From Lachnospiraceae bacterium (GTDB taxonomy: Bacteria; Bacillota; Clostridia; Lachnospirales; Lachnospiraceae), in NCBI GenBank assembly GCA_009774615.1, contig VSOC01000091.1, positions 1 through 11,217 on the forward strand: a stretch of DNA of 11,217 bases. Direction: 5' to 3'. This document shows, one piece after another, positions 6,497-11,217 of this stretch. Under the pieces are notes generated by a model, which saw only the letters and a list, made by a program, of their open reading frames with translations, searched no databases and had not been told where the DNA came from. A program made the translations under genes and the position numbers. How positions within the stretch are numbered: position 1 is the first letter of the stretch; every line of letters starts with the position of its first letter.

Positions 6497-7486
6497 TTGG
6501 CAGCAAAAGATATTATAACGAAAGAGTATATGAAGGATGCCTCGATCTTTGCCGATGCATTTAACTATTTTTTGTATGATGGAAAGCAGGTAATTGATCC
6601 GTTAAAATTACATGCGATGGATACCACAGAAATCAGTATGCCTTATGGAGAAGGCAATACGCAGTCACCCGTACAGAAGTTTCGTGACAATTTAAAGTAC
6701 CTGACTGCGATGCAGGATGAATCGGCAGCATATTTGATTTTGGGTATTGAAAACCAAACGGATGTTCAGATGGCTATGCCTGTAAAAAATATGGTTTATG
6801 ATGCACTACAGTACGCCGCACAGGTGGAAAAGGCTGCAAAATCCCACCGGAAAGCAGAAAAGGAACGGGCAGAAGCAAAGAAAAATGGAGAGAAAAACGA
6901 AGATTCACGTCCTGGGCCAAGTTCTAAGGAGTATTTAAGCGGCTTCTATCGGAATGACCAGTTAGTCCCGGTGATTACTTTGGTTATTCTGTTTAATCCA
7001 ACACCATGGGATGGCCCAATGAGTATCCATGAAATGCTATCGGTGAAGGATGAAAAGATTCTTTCCTTTGTGCCAGATTATAAAATCAACCTGATTGCTC
7101 CGGCATACATGGATATGGAGGCGATGAATAAGCTGAAAACCAGCTTACGGGAAGTGATGCTTTATATCAAATACTCTAAAGATAAGGAAAAGCTACAGCA
7201 GATGGTTTTGTCTGATGAGCGATTTAAGCATGTGGAAAGAAATGCAGCATCCGTAATTAATGCAATAACTCATTCTAAGATAAAGTTTGATGAAAAGGAG
7301 GAAGTGGTAGATATGTGTCAGGCGATTATGGAAATGAGAGAAGAGGCAATATTGATTGGCCGAAATGAAGGTCAGGAAAAAACAGCAAAGCGTATGCTGA
7401 AATTAGGAAAAAATACAATAGAAGAGATTGCGATGTGTTCTGATCTTAGCGTTGAACGCATAAAGGAACTGAAGAATGAAATGTAA
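6497..7486 (+). CDS. Rpn-family PD-(D/E)XK nuclease / putative transposase
   Basis: 329 residues. It resembles the gut-Clostridia branch of the Rpn/Transposase_31 (PDDEXK) family: D20-AFNYFLYDGKQVI, MDTTEISMPYGEG at 41-53, a FRDNLKYL helix and the core ILGIENQ (E85, Q87), which fits the E-x-Q/K part of a PD-(D/E)XK site. VITLVILFNPTPWDGP is the next family landmark. A Lys/Glu-rich stretch (110-135) and a helical C-terminal tail (IGRNEGQEKTAKRML...) follow. E. coli Rpn proteins are DNA endonucleases that promote recombination, and some act in phage defence; whether this one does is unknown. The start is TTG, preceded by GGGAGGGAG (6479-6487). The gene has its own promoter and a terminator just after it and appears inserted into the mobile-element gene set. 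No terminal inverted repeats were seen, so it is not called an IS. Confidence 0.85.
   Translation: MAAKDIITKEYMKDASIFADAFNYFLYDGKQVIDPLKLHAMDTTEISMPYGEGNTQSPVQKFRDNLKYLTAMQDESAAYLILGIENQTDVQMAMPVKNMVYDALQYAAQVEKAAKSHRKAEKERAEAKKNGEKNEDSRPGPSSKEYLSGFYRNDQLVPVITLVILFNPTPWDGPMSIHEMLSVKDEKILSFVPDYKINLIAPAYMDMEAMNKLKTSLREVMLYIKYSKDKEKLQQMVLSDERFKHVERNAASVINAITHSKIKFDEKEEVVDMCQAIMEMREEAILIGRNEGQEKTAKRMLKLGKNTIEEIAMCSDLSVERIKELKNEM
7313..7486 (+). CDS. Possible intragenic short product of the Rpn gene
   Basis: Inside the Rpn gene a perfect AAAAGGAGG (7293-7301) is followed 11 bases later by an in-frame ATG (7313-7315, Met273). Starting there would give a 57-residue helical protein identical to the C-terminal tail, beginning MCQAIMEMREEA. 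In E. coli, rpn genes have internal starts that produce a short RpnS antitoxin from the C-terminal tail that restrains the full-length nuclease (known from the literature, recalled from memory). The spacing is slightly long, and the codons for EKEE produce an SD-like string by themselves, so expression is only a hypothesis. Confidence 0.35.
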   Translation: MCQAIMEMREEAILIGRNEGQEKTAKRMLKLGKNTIEEIAMCSDLSVERIKELKNEM

Positions 7487-7515
7487 AAGTGAAGATTAGT
7501 AAAAGTGGAGATTAA
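7484..7515 (+). repeat. 16-bp imperfect tandem repeat at the Rpn stop codon
   Basis: taaaagtgaagattag (7484-7499) and taaaagtggagattaa (7500-7515) are adjacent and differ at two positions. The first unit contains the TAA stop of the Rpn gene. This looks like a short slippage duplication just before the terminator. Confidence 0.7.
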
Positions 7516-7523
7516 AGCGAATG

Positions 7524-7550
7524 GGAGTGTCGAGAGGCACTCCTGTTTTT
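7524..7550 (+). terminator. Rho-independent terminator after the Rpn gene
   Basis: GGAGTGTC and GGCACTCC (7524-7531 and 7536-7543) form an 8-bp stem with one G-U pair, capped by a GAGA tetraloop of the stable GNRA class, then TGTTTTT (7544-7550). It ends transcription 38-64 bases after the Rpn stop and closes that gene as a separate unit. It also shows that the longer upstream reading of the RadC-like frame (from 7521) would have to encode a terminator. Confidence 0.85.
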
Positions 7551-7556
7551 GTGCCT
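7535..7556 (+). promoter_or_regulatory. Alternative hairpin competing with the terminator
   Basis: AGGCAC (7535-7540) can pair with GTGCCT (7551-7556) across a 10-base loop that contains the U-tract. This uses the right arm of the terminator stem, so the two folds exclude each other, which is the layout of an attenuator. The terminator stem is longer and forms first, so some factor would be needed to favour the alternative. It may be coincidental. Confidence 0.3.
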
Positions 7557-7595
7557 ATGGAAGTTAGGTTGCGTCTAATGAAGAAAGAGGTAGAC

Positions 7596-8117
7596 ATGAG
7601 AAAGAGTTCAAAACGAAAAGAATTGGAAGCAATGGTAAATAAATCCATCACTAATCAGCCCGTCGGAATCATTCAGTTGAAAATGGTGCGGGAATCCCGG
7701 TCGCTTTATGGAACAGCCCCATTTACCAGTCCTGAACGGGCAGTGGAGTTGGTAAAGCCATTGCTCATCACTGCAGACCGGGAAATGGTTATTGTGATGA
7801 GCCTGACAACAAAGATGGAAGCCTTAGCGGTGGAGATTGTTGCTGTGGGTGGATTGGACACTTGCTGTTTTGATACCCGAAATATTTTCAAACATTCCCT
7901 GTTAAATAATGCAGCCTGTATCCTCTGCTTCCACAACCATCCCTCCGGCGACCCGACGCCAAGTAAAGAAGATGTTCAGATAACCAAGCAGTTGAAACAA
8001 GTAGGAGATATTCTGGGGATAAGACTGGTTGACCATATCATTATTGGGGAAGAAAGCTATTTCAGCTTTAAGGAGCATGGGGAGTTAGATGATAAACCAC
8101 CAGAAAACATTGCATGA
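7596..8117 (+). CDS. radC: Short RadC-like JAB/JAMM-domain protein
   Basis: 173 residues from ATG 7596. It contains the RadC/JAB fold with a full JAMM metal site: E63 (DRE-MVIVMSL), H113 and H115 in CFHNHPSGDPTPSKED, S123 and D126. GDILGIRLVDHIIIG and YFSFKEHG are also typical. Full RadC proteins have an N-terminal helix-hairpin-helix part; this one replaces it with about 20 basic residues, as in the short versions common on phages and conjugative elements. The function of RadC is unsettled despite its name. The start at 7596 is preferred over 7521 because the latter lies in a terminator, and AAAGAGG (7584-7590) sits five bases before 7596. A 5-bp inverted repeat, GTCTA/TAGAC (7573-7577, 7591-7595), would display that SD in its loop. 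It precedes the exonuclease gene by 132 bases. Confidence 0.85.
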   Translation: MRKSSKRKELEAMVNKSITNQPVGIIQLKMVRESRSLYGTAPFTSPERAVELVKPLLITADREMVIVMSLTTKMEALAVEIVAVGGLDTCCFDTRNIFKHSLLNNAACILCFHNHPSGDPTPSKEDVQITKQLKQVGDILGIRLVDHIIIGEESYFSFKEHGELDDKPPENIA

Positions 8118-8173
8118 ATGTATTGTATAAAAATTGTTGATGGTGTTTGTAAAAAGGCGGTAAGTACCTATAA

Positions 8174-8219
8174 ATAAAGGAAAGAAAAATAAAGGAAAGA
8201 AAAAATAAAGGGAAGAAAA
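8174..8219 (+). repeat. Three purine-rich repeats before the exonuclease gene
   Basis: About three head-to-tail copies of a 14-16-base unit of the form ataaaggaaagaaaa (T positions at 8175, 8190, 8206 and 8220). Each holds an AAAGG(A/G) SD-like core. The true SD, AAAGGAG (8236-8242), follows. Together they make an unstructured purine-only leader that might act as a ribosome standby site, or they may simply be slippage repeats. Confidence 0.65.
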
Positions 8220-8249
8220 TCAGAATAAGAGGGAGAAAGGAGAATACCC

Positions 8250-9179
8250 ATGGTTGAAGTAACCCCCATTAGAGAGATGAGCCGTGAAGCATGGCTGAAA
8301 TTAAGAAAAACGGGAATCGGCGGTTCGGATGCCGCCGCTATCTGTGGTTTAAATCCCTATGCCAGTGCGATTCACATTTTTCAGGACAAGATAAGTGACG
8401 AACTGGAAATAAAGGACAATGAATCCATGCGTCAGGGAAGGGATTTCGAGGATTATGTGGCAAAGCGGTTTAGCGAGGCAACCGGATATAAAGTCCGCCG
8501 TTCCCATATGCTTTACCGAAACAAAGAAAATACGTTTATGATTGCGGATATTGACCGTTTAATCGTTGGGCAGGATGCCGGGTTAGAGTGCAAGACAGCC
8601 AGTGCCTATAACAGCGATAAATGGAAGGATGGACAGATTCCTCCCCATTACCTGCTTCAGTGTCTTCACTATATGGCAGTAACCGGAAAGCGGGAATGGT
8701 ATATCGCTGTAGTTATCCTGGGACGAGATTTCCTTTATCAGAAAATTACTTGGGATGATGAAGTTATCCAGAAATTAATTGCCATTGAAAAAGCCTTTTG
8801 GAATCAGCACATCCTTACCGGACGTATGCCTGCACCAGATGGCTCAAAAGCCTGTGACGAACTGCTTAACCAGTATTTCCACACCGCAAAAAAGAAGAGC
8901 AGCATTTCTTTAATTGGTTTTGATGATAAGCTGGAACGAAGGGAAGAACTTCTGCAGATGAAGGAAAAGCTGGAACAGGAGCAGAAACAGATTGAGCAGG
9001 AAATTAAACTGGCAATGCAGGACAATGAACTGGCCTTTACCGAAAAATATCGGGTAGCATGGAGCAACGTGGAAACAACGAAGCTTGATACTAAGCGAAT
9101 GAAACAAGAAAACCCGGAAGTCTATCAGGACTTTGCCCAGACCACAACGAGCCGACGGTTCAGCATTAAGGCAGCATAA
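8250..9179 (+). CDS. YqaJ-type viral recombinase (lambda Exo-like 5'-3' exonuclease)
   Basis: 309 residues. The YqaJ domain is clear: LRKTGIGGSDAAAICGLNPY (18-37), the M-RQGRDFE helix (E67), ADID (D102) and GLECKTAS (E113, K115), which form the PD-(D/E)XK metal site, then Q137 and Y141 in the helix after PPHY. Such enzymes chew one strand of double-stranded DNA to give a 3' tail for annealing proteins. A coiled coil (about 225-262, rich in E, K and Q) leads to a C-terminal VAWSNVETTKLDTKRMKQENP...SRRFSIK motif common in phage and element-borne versions. AAAGGAG, seven bases before ATG, sets the start. With the Rad52-like protein downstream it would form a Red-like pair. Two hairpins lie between these genes, so their levels may be set separately. 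Confidence 0.92.
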   Translation: MVEVTPIREMSREAWLKLRKTGIGGSDAAAICGLNPYASAIHIFQDKISDELEIKDNESMRQGRDFEDYVAKRFSEATGYKVRRSHMLYRNKENTFMIADIDRLIVGQDAGLECKTASAYNSDKWKDGQIPPHYLLQCLHYMAVTGKREWYIAVVILGRDFLYQKITWDDEVIQKLIAIEKAFWNQHILTGRMPAPDGSKACDELLNQYFHTAKKKSSISLIGFDDKLERREELLQMKEKLEQEQKQIEQEIKLAMQDNELAFTEKYRVAWSNVETTKLDTKRMKQENPEVYQDFAQTTTSRRFSIKAA

Positions 9180-9184
9180 ATAAC

Positions 9185-9218
9185 CCAGATAGCTGCAGGA
9201 AAGCTGTCTGGTTCGTTT
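9185..9218 (+). terminator. Hairpin directly after the exonuclease gene (probable terminator)
   Basis: CCAGATAGCT (9185-9194) pairs with AGCTGTCTGG (9202-9211) over all ten bases, one a G-U pair, with a 7-base loop. It is followed by TTCGTTT (9212-9218), a broken U-tract. It starts five bases after the TAA of the exonuclease gene. It may terminate weakly or protect the mRNA 3' end. Confidence 0.6.
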
Positions 9219-9257
9219 AGATTAAGGAAGTGTAAAGTATAAATAACAATAAAATTA

Positions 9258-9301
9258 CCCGCTTAATGGATTGCTGTGCTTCCATAAGCGGGTTGTTCTT
9301 T
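9258..9301 (+). terminator. Strong Rho-independent terminator
   Basis: CCCGCTTAATGGA (9258-9270) pairs with TCCATAAGCGGG (9281-9292), a 12-bp stem with a single bulged A and a 10-base loop, followed by TTGTTCTTT (9293-9301). The A-rich stretch on the left side would read as a U-tract on the other strand, so it may work in both directions. It separates the exonuclease gene from the annealing-protein gene. Confidence 0.8.
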
Positions 9302-9359
9302 GAAAGCACAAAAAGCAAAGAATTAAGAAATAAAAAACAAGGAAGGAGAAATAAGGATA

Positions 9360-10334
9360 ATGGAAGATGTATCCATCCGGCTTTTACGTGCAGAGGAAAT
9401 CGAGTGCCGGGTAGCAATGATAAATGAGAAAGGGTTAAGCCTCCTGTTATTTAAGGATGCAAGAGTAGACCAGAAGCTCTTAGATGAAACCTTTACGCCT
9501 TTTGGCTGGAAGCGAAGTCATCAGGTGATTGACGGGAACCTGTATTGTACGGTTGAGGTATGGGATAAGGAGAAAAAGCAATGGATAGGCAAACAGGATG
9601 TCGGGACAATGAGTTATACCGAAAAGGAAAAAGGCCAGGCATCCGACAGCTTTAAGCGGGCCTGTTTTAACTGGGGGATTGGCAGAGAGTTATATACTGC
9701 CCCGTTTATCTGGATTCCAGCAGAGAGGGTAAAAATACAAAAGAAAGAACGAGAGCAGAAGTATTTTACATATGACCGCTTTAGCGTCTGGTCAATTCAT
9801 TATGACGAAGAAGGAAAAATGAATGCCGTTATGATTGTCAACCAGAAAAATGAAATTGTGTACTCCATGGATGCAAGAGTTCTGGATATGGGTGCAAAAG
9901 AGGCAGGAAAAAATCAGACAGCAGAAAAGCAGGCAGTAGGAAAGCAGGCAGCAGGAAAAATGGTTGAAAAGGCAGAAAGAAAAGCTGAAAATAAGACCGA
10001 GCAGGAAACAGCAAACAAGATAGAAGAAAAGACTGAAAATAAAGCCAAACAAGAAACGGCAAATAAGGCAAACAGTAAGACCACAAGAGGTAAGGAAGCA
10101 GTACAAAAAGAGATAAAGGAAACGTTTTCAGGAGATGAACAAAGTCTTGGGGCGACGCCTGCGCTTACGAAAAGACAACGAACCGTACTGGAAAAAGAAC
10201 TGGAACGGACGGGCGTTGCCTTGGATGCTGTATTAAACCGCTACCATTTGGAGTCGGCAGAGCAGATAAATGAGGAAATTTATAAGAAAGCTATTGAATG
10301 TTTGCGAAAGTCAAAGAGTAGGGAGGCAGCATAG
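9360..10334 (+). CDS. Rad52-superfamily-like single-strand annealing protein
   Basis: 324 residues. The N-terminal 175 residues look like a Rad52-type annealing protein: FTPFGWKRSHQVIDGNLYCTVEVWD (45-69) as beta hairpin, then QDVGTMSYTEKEKGQASDSF and KRACFNWGIGRELY (79-112), matching the K-G-x-x-S/T-D-x-x-K-R-A helix of Rad52/Sak proteins. Such proteins coat single strands and anneal complementary DNA. A low-complexity K/E/A/Q linker (about 178-262) with internal repeats follows, then a C-terminal helical domain (about 270-320, LTKRQRTVLEKELERTG...). This C-terminal part may bind the host SSB or a partner, but that is a guess. AAGGAG (9343-9348), 11 bases upstream, supports the ATG. The gene follows a strong terminator and no good promoter is visible: TTGAAA (9300-9305) has only a poor -10. 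Next to a YqaJ exonuclease the assignment gains support; the exact subfamily is uncertain. Confidence 0.8.
   Translation: MEDVSIRLLRAEEIECRVAMINEKGLSLLLFKDARVDQKLLDETFTPFGWKRSHQVIDGNLYCTVEVWDKEKKQWIGKQDVGTMSYTEKEKGQASDSFKRACFNWGIGRELYTAPFIWIPAERVKIQKKEREQKYFTYDRFSVWSIHYDEEGKMNAVMIVNQKNEIVYSMDARVLDMGAKEAGKNQTAEKQAVGKQAAGKMVEKAERKAENKTEQETANKIEEKTENKAKQETANKANSKTTRGKEAVQKEIKETFSGDEQSLGATPALTKRQRTVLEKELERTGVALDAVLNRYHLESAEQINEEIYKKAIECLRKSKSREAA
9927..10067 (+). repeat. Coding repeats in the annealing-protein linker
   Basis: Two kinds of repeat lie in the linker. A 15-base tandem, aagcaggcag(t/c)agga (9927-9956), encodes KQAxG twice. A 33-base unit (9987-10019) recurs 48 bases later (10035-10067), encoding ENKxxQETANK each time (residues 210-220 and 226-236). 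They make a flexible charged tether between the two folded parts and are prone to length change by slippage. Confidence 0.75.
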
Positions 10335-10436
10335 GGTAATTCGATAAAGTAACGGATAACAATGAGCAAGAAAAAAGAAACAAAGTGAACTCAGGCAAAT
10401 ATGGCAAATAAAAAATCAATTCAGGAGATGAAGAAA

Positions 10437-11195
10437 ATGAAAGAAAAGTATAAGCTGATGGAAGGTGATGGTCGGGTGCTTTCTATGCTGCAGGAGGAAA
10501 GTATTGACTGTATTATTACCGATCATCCATGGTTAGATAAGTTATCCAATAAAGGCGGAAACCGTTCCTTTGCCAATTACGAGTGTTTTCTCTATGAACA
10601 AAAGGACTTTGAGGAAAAGGCAAGAGTATTAAAGCCAGGCTGCTTTCTGGCAGAATTTTTACCTGCCGAAAATGAGAATAATTATGAGCAGATTTTTCAG
10701 ATTAAGCAATTTGCCAAAGCAAGCGGCTTAGATTATTACTGCAAGGTGAGCTGGAAGAAAGGAAATTTTGTCAGCAATACTGGTCGGAAGGCCAAGAATA
10801 CCCAGGATATTATGATATTCAGCAAAGGAAAGGCAAGAAATCTTAGATTAGATGCCAAAAAGACAAAGGCACTGGGAAGGCTCTGTTATATGAGCGGAGC
10901 AGCAGGGATGCTTCCAGCGATGTTTGATGTGGAGCCAGTTCCCAGAAGTCAGAAAATACACCAGAGCGAATTGCCGGTAGAGTTGTGTGAGAAATTACTG
11001 GAATATATTACTCTGGAAGGCGAAATTATTTTAGATCCGTTTGCCGGAAGCGGGGCAATCGGTATAGCAGCAATAAGAAAAGGCAGAAAGTGTATAATGA
11101 TTGAAAAATTACCAGAAAATGTAAAGAAAATCCAAGCCAGGTTTGCTGCGGAAATGGACATTTCTGGTATACAGAGAAGGAAGAGGATTGGATAG
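10437..11195 (+). CDS. Orphan beta-class DNA methyltransferase with DHPW motif
   Basis: 252 residues from ATG 10437. Motif order is that of beta-class N6-adenine/N4-cytosine methyltransferases: catalytic motif IV first (IITDHPW, residues 26-32) and the AdoMet motif I near the end (LDPFAGSGAIG, D200 to G206). KIHQSELPVELCEKLL precedes motif I, as is usual. The catalytic tetrad reads DHPW where (D/N/S)-PP-(Y/F/W) is expected. KARVLKPGCFLAEFLP and WKKGNFVSNTGRK are landmarks of a type I recall from Clostridia conjugative elements. ATG 10437 is preferred over 10401 because AGGAG (10423-10427) lies nine bases upstream, while 10401 has only CAGG. No restriction enzyme is in view, so it is probably an orphan that marks element DNA. 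About 100 bases separate it from the annealing protein, with no terminator seen. Confidence 0.85.
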   Translation: MKEKYKLMEGDGRVLSMLQEESIDCIITDHPWLDKLSNKGGNRSFANYECFLYEQKDFEEKARVLKPGCFLAEFLPAENENNYEQIFQIKQFAKASGLDYYCKVSWKKGNFVSNTGRKAKNTQDIMIFSKGKARNLRLDAKKTKALGRLCYMSGAAGMLPAMFDVEPVPRSQKIHQSELPVELCEKLLEYITLEGEIILDPFAGSGAIGIAAIRKGRKCIMIEKLPENVKKIQARFAAEMDISGIQRRKRIG

Positions 11196-11217
11196 AAGAA
11201 GTTCTGATGGAAGGCAG

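Noticed and set aside
6408..7523. Rpn gene as a complete insertion sequence
   Set aside because: No terminal inverted repeats or target-site duplication were found on either side; the 16-bp repeat at 7484-7515 has no partner before the gene.
7521..7595. Longer start (ATG 7521) for the RadC-like protein
   Set aside because: The first codons would lie exactly on a terminator with GNRA loop and U-tract, and a better-placed SD precedes ATG 7596. The extra residues also match nothing in the RadC/JAB domain.
8174..8219. Short repeats as a CRISPR array or replication iterons
   Set aside because: There are no spacers between units, the units are purine-only and uneven in length, and no replication initiator gene is nearby.
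9792..10106. Open frames on the minus strand rich in Leu, Phe, Cys and Ser
   Set aside because: They mirror the repeat-rich Lys/Glu/Ala linker on the + strand and lack ribosome binding sites; the hydrophobic look is a codon artefact.
10362..10388. Eight-codon ORF (ATG AGC AAG ... TGA) between annealing protein and methyltransferase
   Set aside because: It has no convincing ribosome binding site and a length expected by chance, and there is no hairpin after it to suggest a leader-peptide attenuator.
10401..10436. ATG 10401 as start of the methyltransferase
   Set aside because: Only a weak CAGG lies upstream, whereas ATG 10437 has AGGAG at normal distance. The longer form is possible but less likely.
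11188..11217. TTG 11188 frame open to the right edge as the start of another gene
   Set aside because: Ten codons are too few to judge. AAGGA lies a few bases upstream, but the frame overlaps the methyltransferase end and could be chance.

Overview
The window looks like chromosome or integrated mobile-element DNA from a low-GC Gram-positive anaerobe, most likely a Lachnospiraceae-type Clostridium. The reasons are strong AGGAGG-type ribosome binding sites before almost every gene, use of TTG starts, zinc-ribbon membrane proteins typical of that group, a PD-(D/E)XK 'Rpn/transposase' protein of the gut-Clostridia type, and a recombination gene set often seen on conjugative elements of these bacteria. 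The assignment rests on recognition from memory, not on a search. All genes read on the + strand.

Left half (1-5339): an AT-rich cluster of envelope-associated proteins. After the tail of a membrane protein (1-197) come four tightly packed genes (272-4372). Three of them start with a double zinc ribbon (two CxxC...CxxC modules) followed by membrane segments. The fourth is a small polytopic membrane protein whose stop codon overlaps the next start. The largest member (1391-3265) puts a long region outside the membrane: a small alpha/beta-looking domain, a Trp/Cys-rich 'WWD' domain and two SH3b repeats. A separately promoted secreted protein (4539-5339) carries a second copy of the WWD domain, similar even at DNA level. 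I cannot assign a function, but shared modules argue that the proteins work together at the cell surface.

Right half (5475-11195): a mobile-element DNA-processing module. It holds a DUF932 protein, an Rpn-family nuclease, a short RadC/JAB-domain protein, a YqaJ/lambda-Exo-like exonuclease, a Rad52-superfamily-like single-strand annealing protein and an orphan beta-type DNA methyltransferase. Exonuclease plus annealing protein would form a Red-type recombination pair, and the methyltransferase could protect transferred DNA. The Rpn gene sits inside this set as a self-contained unit with its own promoter (6438-6466) and terminator (7524-7550).

The most striking non-coding signal is a 16-bp stem (5424-5439 with 5456-5471) that buries the whole Shine-Dalgarno sequence of the DUF932 gene, which suggests RNA-level control of translation. 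A second point of interest is an internal SD and in-frame ATG near the 3' end of the Rpn gene (7293-7315), resembling the intragenic antitoxin arrangement described for E. coli rpn genes. Other RNA signals are a terminator with an overlapping alternative hairpin before the RadC-like gene and two hairpins between the exonuclease and annealing-protein genes. No tRNA, rRNA, CRISPR array or complete insertion sequence was seen. No gene-free stretch exceeds 300 bases.
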